64,000 nt of DNA from Anopheles merus (Eukaryota > Arthropoda > Insecta > Diptera > Culicidae), in NCBI RefSeq assembly GCF_017562075.2, contig NC_054082.1, forward strand, positions 12,457,786-12,521,785. Direction: 5' to 3'. The translations under genes were made by a program, and so were the position numbers. Shown here one piece after another: positions 40,501-53,348 of the stretch. The notes below the pieces were generated by a model. It saw nothing but the letters and a program-made list of their open reading frames with translations, had not been told where the DNA came from and did no database searches. The first letter of the stretch is position 1. Each line of letters begins with the position of its first letter.

Positions 40501-43500
40501 CCGAATCGGAGCTTTTCTGGAAACTCATTGCTCTACTGGATGAAAATGTTTACACGAGAAACTGTATTTCAAGAAAAGAGGAAATCCTAGAATGCTTGCT
40601 CAGACAACATTTACTGATTGTCTTTCAGATTAAAAGTTCAATCTCATGAACACGATAAACCGAATAATAAATCAAACCAAATAAACATTAACTCACATTG
40701 TCTCTAAAGCAAAAAACAATCGGCTGTCCCTTTCCATTCGTTAGCAAAGCGTGAAGCATGACGGATTCCACCACAAAAAAAAAAACAGGTCCACAGCATT
40801 TCTTTCTCCACTCCCTTTGCAAAGTCATCGGAACCGAAATTTAAAACTTCTCCTTTTCCCTTAACTCTTCCAGGAAGCCAATCAAGTAACGAACAACAAC
40901 AGCCGCATGCAAACGTTATGTGAAAACCTGCACCGGAGCAAGGGATACGGGCTTGAAAGGGCCGACATGGGCCCTCAGAATGTCTCCAGTTTGCCGGTGG
41001 GCATCGCTTACCGAAAGGAAAGTATAATTTAATGCAAAACACTAGTTTATGCTTCACACGCTGCTGGTGCACTGGGGCGACGGGACGGTGGTCGTTGTAC
41101 ATCCCATGTCAAGTGGCTCCCGTCCGGCGTCTTCCCTTGCCGAAACGCAACTTCAAACGAATCCAGCACGAAGAAACACGGCACATTTTTGCCGGTCACG
41201 TTAGAGCAAGATTCTGGCAAACTCTCCCGTCCACCGGCAGTCGCAGGCTTCACGTTGCTCCCGCTGGCTTCCCGAAGTTCCGCGAAAGCTTCCAGCAACG
41301 ATCACGCTCGTATGGGGGGAACATGGTTGTTGTTATTCAAGAATGTTTTATTTTTAACCGTCACCGGCACCCGTCATTCGAGAGAAGGGGGATGGGCTAC
41401 GGAGACACTTCGGGTCAAGTTGTCTGTGAAATTCTAACTTCAACCTCCACGGGCAACGTTGCTTGACGACGCCGGTCAAAGTAATGTACATTTCAGGAGC
41501 AATATTGGGCCCGGATGATGATGGCGCACCTTGTACTTCATCTTGGTCTAAAACGAGGGAGCAATAGCAGAGGTAGCCAATTGAAGGAAGGAACAAAGTT
41601 TAGACGTCAGAACGGTGGTGCAGCACGGGTCGGAAGGCATGACGGGCCAATCTATATACAAAGATGTTACTTTTGGCTAGACGTTGAAGAATACAAGGGA
41701 AAGAACGCACGAGACGACAGCAGAACAATGAAACAGGAACTTAGGTAGGAAAGCGTCATACCTTTACGGAATTCGATTAAACACATTTCGCATAAAGTTG
41801 TTCATACTGAATTCTGAAGGATATATGACCTGTCACGTAGGTTCTTTTGTGGTTTGCTATCTCAGTAGCATACGGATTGAAATTTTCTCGGAACTGAGAA
41901 TGAAAGATACCAATATACGTGGAGTTTAGGTTAATTTATGTCTAACAAATTCACCATACCCTGGTGTGGGACGTGGGAAGATTAATATCGCCAAAGATTA
42001 CATCCTGCGCCATTGAGCGCCAAAACACATAACAGGATGAATGTTGCTTCACCTAGCAAAAAAACCACTCCGCACCGTGGAATGATGTTTTGTTATTGGA
42101 TTAAAGTCTAATTTCATCACATAATATGCTAGGAAATGTGTAGGTTTCGGGTGTGCCAAAGGAGACAAACATTAATTACATCCCATTTTGTTGTTGGCCC
42201 CAAGATTTCAAACATTGTCGTTGTGTTTCGTTTTTTTTTTTGCTGGCTGCTAGGTTTTGGTATCATTTTTGTCGTCTCGGGTCGGTTGATGGATGCTTCC
42301 GGCAGACGGTGGATGGATTATGTGAGTGATGAATTTAAAATTAAATTAAGAACCGGAGCATGGAAAAAAGGGCATCCTCAGCCGTTAAACAAATAAAGAC
42401 GACAACCTTTTAAGGGAAAGGTCGGAGCTCCTTTGCTGGAACACTCCTTTTTATGACAACAACAACAACAGCAACAACAACAGCAAAATACTTTCTGTTT
42501 TAACCTACGTTAGTTTGACCAAATGGTACCACACTTGTGTCCACAAATGTCTCTCCTCTAAGCGGTGATTCATTGCTCCGAAGAACATTCTAGTGAGGGA
42601 TGGAAGCATCAATAAACGAACAAAACAGCTCATTCAATGGAATTTCGTAATAGTTGTCCTAGTGTGTAGAAATACTTTAGTATCCTTTGCCAGTATCATC
42701 AGTAACAATTTTTATTGTTGATTGATTGATCCCCAGGACACATCCAAATTTCACTTCAAACCACGATTGAGAAAAAGGGAAACAGAACAACTTTCTCCAG
42801 TGAAGATTCACATTTAACCCTAATTTGCAACTCACAATTGTCTTTGGCCTTCCATCTATGTGCTACCCTTGCTACCATGCATACCATCAAAATGTTCCAA
42901 ATATATTAAACAGTCCAAAAACCAGAACCACGGCAACGGCTAATGCATGATTCGCGGCCGGAAAGTTTGCCGAATAATATTTCCGCTTTCATTCATAAAA
43001 GCAAACTTCAATTCATTTAGCGTTTCCTTCGCTCGAATGCTTTAAACAAATACCCGCACACGCACACATCCATTTTATGCTCTGGAGCGGAAAATTTGAG
43101 AGCCAACCCATGCAATAATGTGCTCCCCGCTCGATGGGAAAATGGGAATATTTATTCAGAATTAATACTGTTTGCATATATCGTGCTGTTGCTGCGGTTG
43201 TTGTGTTGTTTTTTTTCTTCTTTTTGGTTTTTCGTTCAAAAAACATACATCACATTAAAAAACCCTCTCTCCCCCCCGCTGGCATCACCTGTGCAATCAT
43301 CTATCCGTTCTTTCGCCATTAGCGTTCAATTTCCCAACACCCGGCAAACCATTCCAAAACATCCAGCACAAAAAAAGAGACTTTCCCAAAGCTTCCAAAA
43401 CGGAATATTTGTTCGTGCATCTCGCTTTTCTTTTTCTCACTATCTCTTTCTCTCCTCGTAACTGATGTGGGCGCAGGGGCAATCACACAACCTGTGCCGA

Positions 43501-46500
43501 ACTTTGCAGTATCCGAAATTCACCGTTGCCCCGGCGTCATTATAGTTCGAATTGCAAATTGCTGCACACCCATGCGCTGTTAGTGGTGCTGGTGGTCGAG
43601 GTGGTTTGCTCAGTACAATTGGAGAGTAATTAGAAAATCGAAAGAACCACAGGTGGTCATCACACCCACAATGCATACGAGTACATTGGAGTGTTGGGTA
43701 CAGTAATAGTGCGTTTTACAGTTTATATTGGATGGTGGTCGATCGAACGGAGGCGAAGTTGATGCGCAAATAAATCGAATTATGCATACGAGGATGGCAA
43801 ATGCAGTACGCTACAGTGAATACAAAATAAGTGGCATGTTTTTTTCAGTTTTTTAGTTAATTACTATTAGATCAAAGCTTGAGCCAACACCACCCATTGA
43901 GCGCATCATACATGTGGTGCTAATGAGTTTGTTGGAGTTGATTGCTACTGTTGCTCGACACAATTGAAAAGAGTCCTTTTGTTTGTGATCAAAAACGGAT
44001 GAATTTGTGCAAAAGTATGAAAATTTTTTTAATAGAGCACATTTTTCCAAAACATGTCTTATATATATCGTATTAAACGGTACTACTATTTCACAGTAGT
44101 TCAGTCACAAACACATGTAACATGTGATTTAACACACATCGAAGATGGCAAAACATCGCATGATCAAACCACAACCACAAAAACGTTAAACTGGAGAAAT
44201 GCATTTGAAAGCTTTCAACATTAACGTGCATTCCCAGCATGAAGGGGCAGGTTTTATTCTGCTGAAGAAATACACCTGTACCTCTTGAGCCCTCCGAAAA
44301 AAACGCTTCGTTGAAGGGCAATTTCCTTCTCTCCCTGCAGTGACGCACACAAAATTGCCCAACCGGAACGTACCACGGTTGATGCACGGTGCGCTTATCT
44401 GTGGTTTCCTCTGCTCCGTGTTTTCAATTCCCTAAATTTTCACCCTTCCAGAACCGGCTCCAGCCGTACCCAGTCGCGGTCTCATTAGACCTCCGACGCC
44501 GTCGTCATCTTCTTCGTCCTCGATCGAAGATTAGGTTTAACGGCAATGGCGCGCATCTTTTACAGCGGCAAGAACAGCGTGCCGTTCTTTTGCGGTTGAA
44601 GAGCTAGCCCTCGCGCATTGCTCTTACCTTTCTAACTCCGTTCAACGGCCAGTGTTGTGGGCTGTTGCTGCTGCTGCTGCTGCTGCTCTGCAACTGCTCT
44701 GCAGCGCGTTTTGTTTTGGTGGTTGGTGGGGTGTCTGGACCGTTTTCACTGCAACAGTGCCTCGAACACAGCAGCTTCTATGAAACTTCCACAATCGATA
44801 GCTGCTTCGGGTATGCACTTTTCGCTGTTTGAGCCGCAACCGGGAAATGGCTCACGCAGATTCACCAACTTACAGCAAACAACACCAAAACATGACAGCC
44901 AAACAAGATCGCTACGGGATTGTTGTGGCTACACACGCACACGCACACAAACGCGTAAACATACACTCACTGAGACACACTGTGAACGAATCACGAATTG
45001 AACTCGGAACTTCAAGAGCGGCGGCAAGAACTTGCTCCCATTCGCCAACTGCTCGTAGCTGCGCGGTGTCGCCGTCTTTCACCTTTAGAATTTCACAGCA
45101 AGGCACACACCACGCTCTTTGGCAGCGCCTGCTTGTCCCACCGCACGGGATGTAAATACACCAAAAGATCACCTTTTCCCTTCACTCGATGACACTTGGG
45201 CAGCTGTCACACCCGCACACGGCGGTGTGCAGGGTTTTGTTTTTGTTTGGCCCTTCACAAACAACCACCAAGTTTTGTAATCCTTCACACACAGGGAGGG
45301 CAAGGAGGGCGAGAATGCGGCCCGAATCGCTCCGCGTGGTACGTTTGCTGTGGCGGACTGTTTGCTTTGTTTGTTAAAACTATCAATCTTGAAATTTGTT
45401 CTTCGACAGGAGCGCGAAGAAAATTCAAAATTGTTATCGTAAAATGTGTCTGTGTGTGTTTTGTTGCAGTTTTTTTTTTTCGGGGAAGTGGGTGCACTGT
45501 GTGTAAACAAAACAGGTGCACAGACGCAAAGAGGGAGTGTAGGGGGGGGGCGTATAAAGTAGTCGTGGAGTAGCGCCTTCAGTAGGAAAAACTGCGAAGT
45601 TCAGACTACGAAAACACACGTCTTTTGTTTAGTTGTTGTTAAAGAGAAAACTGAGAACACACGGGTTCGATCGTAGTTGTGATTTTTTGTTGGTTTTCCT
45701 CTTTGTTTGTTCTATTACTTCGTTTCGGTTTCCGGTTTTTAAATCGCTGCTAGCTTCCGGTTCTGGAGCCTACTCTACTGGAGATCCCTGGGCCCCTGGG
45801 AGGGGAGCGTGAGTACTTTAAATTCCTGCCGCGTTGCAGCGTACAGGGCCGAAGGGGCGAAGGTGCAGGTGTGTGCTTGTTTTGTTCCTGTGTTGGTGAC
45901 GTGCTGAGCAAACGTGCATACACACCTGTGCGCGAAGAAGCGTACCGAACTGGTGCGGGGTAAGAGGGGTAGATAGAGTCAAAGCGACAAACACTTCCGT
46001 TCCTTTTTCCGTTCCTTTTCGCTTGTTCGATTCTTTCACTAGGATTGCCCCAGAAGAGATTGTTCTGTGTTGTTGCTCTTCTTCTTCTTCCTCTTCTGCT
46101 TCTTGTGCCACTGACACCTCAATCGTGTAACACACCTTTTACTCACACACACACACACGCTCACTCACGTTAAGCCCGTTCCGTCAGAATGATCACGGGA
46201 AGCTTTTTCTTTCGCTTTGTGGTGCGTGTTTTTGTACTGCTGGTGTTTTTTTTTCGGTCTTCACCCTGTTCACTTGCTGTGCTGTAGCTTTTCGGTCGCC
46301 CTTTCTTCCGCAAAACCGTTTTCCCCAACCCTACACGAGCATGTGAGTGTGATCGTGGCTTTCGGTGTGTTGGTGCAAACGACACGATCAACGACGCGGG
46401 GGCCACCGGATGACTTTTCAACCTGCGAAGCAGCAGCAGCAGAAAAGTTTCCCTCCGATCTGGCTGTGGCCGTCGTTGTTTTTACATTCCACCCCTACAC

Positions 46501-47490
46501 AACACCACACACACTCACACTCAAGTCTCGCTCACTACGCGGGGCCCGATCGGGTACGCACATTACACGGGAGATTTAAACGGGCCGTCATGGCGAACCT
46601 GCGCGGTTTTGAGGGCGTTCTACTTCCGAAACAAACGAAGAAATTTAAAAAAAACACTGATGCAGCGTGATTCACACCTCACGTTGGATGCTATTTGTGG
46701 CACAGCAAACTGCATCCACCTTTCGATCGTCGGCTGAAGCAGAGTGTTCAGCTCAAAATGTTCAGCGATGTAGTTGTGCGGTGCGCTGGCCTGTTCTTGC
46801 AGTTTCGTTCGCGTACACCGAGGAGCGCGCTGGGACGTCGCGTCCACGTCGGATGAGGTTACGATTCAAACTTGCAACTTCAAACCCCCACAACGTGTTT
46901 GCTGGCCGTGCGGCCCCGTTTGCTGCGGCCGTTTTCTTCGAAAGTGGGAAACGTACGGCGCGCGCGAGAGAGAGAGAGAGCGAGCGAGCAGAGTGGAATG
47001 CGTAGTTTTTGGTGAGAGAATGCGTGTTCGCTCTCCGTTACAGTGGGTGGCATTGGTTTAGGTCTGTCTGTAAAACAGAGATAAGCCGTTGCTGTGGAAT
47101 GGTTATCAAAGGTGAGGTTTAGAGAACTAGAACCAGAATTTAGTGTTGCATTTTCGTTTAGTACAACCTCGGTAAGCGATAATACCCTCAAACCCATTTT
47201 ACTATATGTCTGTTTAGTAAATTTGGTTCAATTTACTTTTGATCCTGTAATGGCATGTCATACCGCCACACACAGGCCTTACTAACGACTAACAAAGTAC
47301 CTAATGGTAGGGTGTATAACTCCTGGATGGATTATTCAATATTATTGAAATATTGGTTTTATTCTTTTAATTTGACAAAATTCAAAAACAGCAAACAATT
47401 ATTCCAATGTTATCAATAACATGTTGATTAATGACTTTGAATGATTCAGATCAAATTTATTTTGCTTTTTGTACTTCTAGAACAAACACA
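37501..47490. other. Gene-free stretch left of the small-element cluster
   Basis: No assignable gene. The sequence at 38955-39618 is open on both strands for about 200 codons but encodes nothing recognisable. CA runs lie at 38221-38240 and 40361-40378, an ACA/GCA triplet tract near 42457-42486, a GCT triplet tract at 44661-44687 and a GA run at 46966-46980. The 44.4-47.0 kb part is relatively GC-rich and could hold a promoter or untranslated exon, but I cannot fix one. Confidence 0.5.
44661..44687. repeat. GCT/CAG trinucleotide repeat
   Basis: Eight or so GCT units with one GTT variant. Read on the minus strand it would give Ala, Ser or Gln runs, but no supported ORF contains it. Confidence 0.85.
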
Positions 47491-47530
47491 TGGAAGGCCA
47501 TCCGTTTACCTTTGTATTGAATCATACTCT

Positions 47531-47620
47531 GTTCCCGAGTTACGCGGTTCATGCGTTCCCGAGGAATCCGCGTAACTCGAATATCCGCGTAATTCGAATT
47601 TTACGGATTTTGACCAATAT
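47531..47620. mobile_element. Fragment of a miniature inverted-repeat element
   Basis: A perfect 12-bp inverted repeat pairs 47536-47547 (CGAGTTACGCGG) with 47568-47579. The 9-mer GTTCCCGAG occurs twice (47531 and 47555), and a further CCGCGTAATTCGAA unit follows. Such CGCGTAA/CCCGAG units are typical of the ends of pogo/Tigger- and mariner-like miniature elements, and related units (ACTCGG, AACGCGG) occur in the element at 48017. The outer borders could not be placed. Confidence 0.45.
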
Positions 47621-47787
47621 ACAATTGATTACTCGGCATTTTTTATTCAAATTAGCACAATTTACACTGTATCATTTGTATGATACGATTGGTGCAAAAT
47701 ATTCTGTAATTTTTTGCTTGTAAGTGGATTAAATTTATTATCAAATATGCAATTTATTCTGCATGGATACCCATATGCACCAAACAA

Positions 47788-47995
47788 CAGTTCACGCTCG
47801 ATTATCCACACCTTCTTAATCCGCACGCTTGATAATTCGCACTTTAGACAACCAACCCCCTTCCCGCTCCCTAATTTGATTATATAATCTAATTTGATAC
47901 CTAGTTTTATATTATATTTTAGTGCACTATTTTCAACATATATGAAATAATTAAATTCGACTTGTATATCGAATAACATAATCGAGAATTCATCA
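47788..47995. mobile_element. Likely pogo/Tigger-like miniature element remnant
   Basis: The left end reads CAGTTCACGCTCGATTATCC. It is followed by repeated ATTATCC/AATCCGCAC/ATAATTCGCAC units, a pattern usual at Tigger/pogo ends (CAGT then CGATTATCC). About 190 bp on, near 47978, ATAATCGAG matches the reverse complement of the left end over nine bases and may be the decayed right end. There is no transposase ORF. The interior is AT-rich. Confidence 0.45.
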
Positions 47996-48016
47996 ATTTA
48001 TTTATCCATATACATA

Positions 48017-48363
48017 CAGTTAGTCCCCGAGATACACGGTACCTCTTATACAGGGACTCGGAGTAACGCGGTTTTGTAAATTTTACAGTTCTTTAAGCAA
48101 ATTGTACTAATTTGACACATCAATTGTAAAATGCCAAATCATGTCCCTATTGATGGAATATTAGAAACCATTTCAAAGGTTTGAAACTGTTATTTTCAGT
48201 CAGAATAATATGAAATAACTAATTAAGTGGCTAAAACTACCCCCTACTTTCAAAATCAATCGAAAATTAGTGATATTTTGGCTGGAAGTCACGAAGTTTG
48301 ACTTACGCGGTATTTGGCAGTCGTTTTCCATTCCCATTTACTGTGTATCTCGGAGACCACCTG
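48017..48363. mobile_element. Miniature inverted-repeat transposable element, 347 bp, TA flanks
   Basis: The left terminal repeat (48017-48039) begins CAGTTAGTCCCCGAGATACA. The right end (48341-48363), read in reverse complement, begins CAGGTGGTCTCCGAGATACA; 19 of 23 bases agree. The dinucleotide TA abuts both ends (48015-48016 and 48364-48365), as expected for TA target-site duplication by Tc1/mariner/pogo transposases. The interior is AT-rich, has no ORF of note and carries ACGCGGT near each end. It must have been moved by a transposase encoded elsewhere. The 17% end divergence suggests an old insertion. Confidence 0.75.
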
Positions 48364-50847
48364 TACATATATACAAGTATACAAAAGTGACCGTATTATT
48401 TAAAAAAAAAAATCATATAGGTTTTCTTACGAGCAGTTACAAATCCATGACTAGCACTGTAAAGTGGAGTTCGGTGGGAGCTACTCACGGCAAAGGAATT
48501 CCACAGGTTGATCTGCACTCTTCTAGCGAGCCCACGCACCCAATGCAAGTATCTCGCTTGCTCATCCTCTCTCTCGCTCTCCTTCTCTCTCTATTTTACC
48601 TATCGTAAGTCTCTCCATAAAGTTACACTCAGAGAGAGAGGCAGTTGCAGGTAAAATCTGTTATTTGAATATTAAAAAAAAAACAACTCTTTCGTACGAC
48701 ATTTATCACATGCCTTTTATTCCACACTGCACATAGATGGAGCCGCAACAGTGGATTAAATTTCTGCAGCGTAGTGCATCTCTCACGGTGCATCTCTCGC
48801 CTGTGCATTGCCGCGGAGGCACCCGCTCATCCGATTCCGATACGCGCAGGCAGGCCACGGAAGGTGCATAAGCCACGCTCGTTAACCTCAGCCCCGGCTA
48901 ATTGTGCTGCCCGAGCGTTCTGTGTGCGTATTTCATTCTACCTCCAGCGCGATGACGATGATGATGATGATGATGGTCGTGGTGGTATTGGTACGATTGC
49001 TAAATTCCACCCCTTGCACCTCCATGCCCAGCCGACGCTAATGAATGCAGTTTGTTGCACAGCGATCGTGTATTGATCGTACGGATGGACACAATTTTGT
49101 GGCACAGGGTGGCGGTAAACCCAACAACTGCTGCTCGGTTTATTTGCGTCTAGAAAAAGCACGTTTCCGGTTTTCCCACCCCAACCAAAATGTGCGGCAA
49201 ACAGTTGAAACCTCGCGAGACATCCACCTCCGTGACAAATGGGCCGCCAAGCTATTGTTTGCCCGGGCCAAAGTGCTGGTGCTAATGAGCAAATTGAGAA
49301 GATGATTTATGATCACTTCGAAATTGATGCTGCCACCGCACGTGGTGCCATTTTGACTTCCCTAAGCACCGGTTTCTATCTCCCTCTCGCTCTCTCTCGC
49401 TCTCTTTCTGTTACGTGCGTTTCCTGGTGTTCCCGGTAGACATGATAGCCAGAGTCACCTGTTTCAAAATGCATTCCGCGATCAGGCAAACTCAACCGGG
49501 TCATCTTTGTCAAACTTTGATTGAAACGAACCGTTCAAAAACACTCACACAAACACACTGAACACCGGAATGCACCATTCACGTTCAGTGCCTCACGTTG
49601 TGCTGTCAGCTGTCCCCACAGGCGGTCAGACTTCCGCGGGCGCGACGGTTGCATCTTGGCAATTAGCAACGAGCTAAAGGCTGGCTAAAGCTAAACATTC
49701 GTCACCATTATTGCTTTCTCGTGCACACTTAATGGTGTGTTGTCCGGAGTGCATTGTTTGTTTTTTTTTACAGCACTACTGTATCAACCTCTGATAGGGC
49801 AGCACTGTCTCATCCCCAAAAACTACTAGCCCCGATCGCCAGCAATGCCAAAGGATGACGATGTGATCATGCAATTACTGCATGAATGTTTCCCAAAACC
49901 GTTACATCCTCGGTAGACATGTACACAAATCAATTAAGGTCGTTAGTAGACGTTATGTAAAATTTAAAGAAAAAAACATCTTTGTTTTGAATTCACTGGC
50001 ACATTGAACCTACACCAAACCCCCCACACCCACAGGGGGAGTATAATCACTTTGTCCAATAAACCGCTTTTTTGCTGCCCAAAACATTGATGTTAAGCAA
50101 ACAAGCCGGGTTTTTTTCCGTTAACATATACAACATGCCCAACGTGCCCGTTCTTTCGCTGCTTACTAATTTATAATGCCAACAAAAAGAAAACAACCCT
50201 TACAAAAATACCTGCATCCAATCAGTAGAGATCGCCAGAAAAGCAAACGGAATAAATTCCAGAACATTCTGCAAAATCATATGAATGATCATAATCAAAA
50301 GTGTTTGCGCAGATTCTTGTCGACATCGCCCCAAAAGCATGTGTTTGATCATTGCTGTGAGGATCATTTCATTCGCGTAAACAACATTTGCCATACACTT
50401 CCTGTAGGCATCATCATTCTAGGCGAGCAGTTAATCGCACCCGCGCTCGGTGGTGATTCTGTGGTTCGTCTCTGATCAATCTCCATCACAACTGCGTTTA
50501 GATATGAACAACACAACAACACCCCCTTGCTCTGCATGCCATCAACACCATCTAATCATATTCATCCCTCTTTGGCTATTTTTAGAACTTCAACTGGGGT
50601 CCCATCAAACAAACCCAGCAAAAGGGTGGCCACTTCCTTATGGTCTCAAAACTTTCTCCCAGCGCACCGCACGAGACGATCAAGATCAGCCCGTGTGGCG
50701 CGTGGAACGGATGTGGGCAATAAAATTGGAACCGTCCGTCGCTGGTGCTTGTAAGCAGATCGTCCTCTCGCAACCCTCTCGCCCAAAGGGAGCTATTTCG
50801 GTACAATCTTGGGCCACGGCGCGGAGGAGAATCCCAAACCTCAAATA

Positions 50848-50877
50848 TTTCCGTCCACACGGAGGGTGTGGAATTGG
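50848..50877 (+). repeat. 30-bp dispersed repeat, copy 1
   Basis: 28 of 30 bases match 53319-53348 in the same orientation, including 19 identical in a row (ACGGAGGGTGTGGAATTGG). The flanks do not align, apart from a TCAAATATT just upstream of copy 1 that also occurs about 40 bp upstream of copy 2. Confidence 0.8.
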
Positions 50878-51588
50878 AAAATTGATTCTTATTATGATGC
50901 ATTTGCATAACTGGGGGAACGATCACCCTGGCCTGGCCACTTTCTTCCAAGGTTAAAGGCTCTCCGGAGGGGTTTGGATGGAGTGTGGAGGGAGAAGTTT
51001 CCTCTCAAGTCAAGGGGGGGGGGGTGCTCTGTGTGAGAACTTGCTTCTAAAGATTGGGTTTTCACTGTCAACTAATAGGGGAGAGCGATTTGCCAACCGA
51101 TCTACCAATCAATTCAGCTGACCTGAGTGCAACATTATGCAATGATGAACCTGCAATCGATGCAGTTTTGCGTTCGAGGATATGTCTGCTTAGTTGTTGC
51201 AACATAATCACGCTTTTTTCTTCCAACTCAGCCAGCCAGCCAGCCAACGATGATGATGATTTCACTTCGTTCAAGGGAAGTGCCACAAAGCACGAAGAAA
51301 TAATTTCGTGTTACCATTGCAATGGAAAATTACATTTCAAACACACACACTCACACAATTCCTGCACTCACTCACGAGATGTGTGCGCCATCAATGATCG
51401 TGCACGTAAGTGCGATCGTTTTCGGGGTTCGTTTTCTTTCTTTTTTTTTCTTGTCCATTTTGTGTCCGCTTTCGTTGGATGTTCGTGCAGAGAAATCAAT
51501 TTGTACGCGCCGACGTAGCCCTAACCAGCTGTGCTGACAGCCCGAAAACAGGATAATTGTAAGTCACGTGCATTATGCGTTTAACCAA

Positions 51589-51610
51589 ACACACACACAC
51601 ACACACACAC
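51589..51610. repeat. AC microsatellite
   Basis: This is an uninterrupted AC dinucleotide run of about 22 bp. Confidence 0.9.
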
Positions 51611-53318
51611 GGGTTGCGCGCATTTTACTTAGAGTTTACTATTTTTGGACCTTTCGTTTACTTTTTTTCGCAATACTAATATTGCTCACGATCGTGGGTG
51701 CGATCATGCGAGATGCAGCAGTGATCAACGGCAAATGGTCGCGATGGTTGTTAGTTGCTATAATTAATACACTTGTGGCCGGGTGGTAGTAGCACGCAGC
51801 ACGGAAAGGAGTTTGCAATAGGAGGAGTTTGGCGCTAGTTTTCACCGCGTTCAATTTTTGGGAAAATGAAAGATACATCTTGCCTGTTTGTGCCTCAAAG
51901 ATGGCACACGAATGCAATCGTAGCTAAATTCAATTTTACATTCACGACCATGGTTACGAGGCCTGAAGGCTGGCTTTTTTTTTAAATAATTAACACGTCG
52001 TACAGCTCAACCAAGTTCTCTATAGATTGGTTGGATAGAGAAGTACAGCTGCTAATAATGTAGCACTTAGCTTTGTCACTTCTCTCAGCCATACTTCAAA
52101 GCTTTTTGGATGATTGGATTAAACGCATTCAAAAAGACATACTTTAGCTCATTCTTCATCGAGCTGTTCTACACTTAAATACGAATTACTTGTTTGAAAT
52201 CAGATACTTGAACATCATCGTCATCATCGTCATCATCATCAGCACCATCGCCGGGCTGTCAATCGGCAGTATCAATTTCCAATTAATTAATTTCGATCAG
52301 CGATCCGGAACGGCAAGTCAGGTCACGCGGTAGGCGAGAGGTACGCCACCAGACAGAGCACGGAACGCGCCATTCTAGTTGATGGGACTAACCAGCAGGA
52401 CTACCATCCCCCACCCCTCCCGGCACGTGCAAGCGAAAGAGGGAAGAAAGGGCAGAGCACGAGGCGATAGAATGTCGCGTGCAATTAATTTTATAATCAT
52501 AACTGAATGGCACGCCGGCGACGATGGAGAGGCTCTAAGGGACCTTTTTTCTATTTAATTTACTGTCGCTCACACTCTCTCTCTCGCTCTCCCCGGTCGT
52601 TGCAATCCGGGGATATAGGTTGATCGTCGCCCGGTAACACACCACCCACTTTGCATCAAATGAAATTGTATTCATTGAGCGTTACATAAGATCAGCATGC
52701 AAATGGGGACCGTTTTCTTTGATCCTGGGTGTGCGCGTGAAAAACACCCCTCACCTGGGAGGGGTCGTCTCGTAATTGCTCTTCGATTGGAGTATAAATC
52801 ATGTTTAATATTTCCACTTTGGCAAGCATAAAGCGTCCGTCCGCAGTTATGTTATGCACGTTGGTATAGTGGTCGAGCAATGATGTCTTCGTTGTTTTTC
52901 TTTTTCTGTTTTTTTTTTTTTTTTTCTGCTACACCTTTCCTGGAGCGGATCATCGGTCGTCCTTGCGGGCAAGGACGATAGCGCTTTCACTTGTGCCGGT
53001 GCCGACGGTGCAACGGTGTAGCATCCAATTTCCTAATTAGTTTTTGATGGATTAGCATGCCCCCCATTGTAAGTTGACCGGTGGGCGTAGAGGCAATGTA
53101 GCTGATAGCTGGCACAGTGATGTTCCATTAACTTCCAGCAAGAGGACAATTTCGATGGGGATGGGAGAAATTCGTTTAACGGAAGTGTTTGAATTAAATT
53201 GGCCCATCTTTTACAGTTTGTACTTCAATCACATGTTGATAGTCTATGGTGCACTTTTTTATCAATTAACTTGAATAAATCAAATATTCCTTCTTAGTAG
53301 TTACTTGACAAAATCCCG

Positions 53319-53348
53319 TTTCTGTCCATACGGAGGGTGTGGAATTGG
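53319..53348 (+). repeat. 30-bp dispersed repeat, copy 2
   Basis: This is the partner of the copy at 50848, about 2.5 kb away, with two C/T differences. Confidence 0.8.

Noticed and set aside
44642..44839. Minus-strand ORF with an alanine run
   Set aside because: The run is only one reading of the GCT repeat, and the flanks do not look coding.
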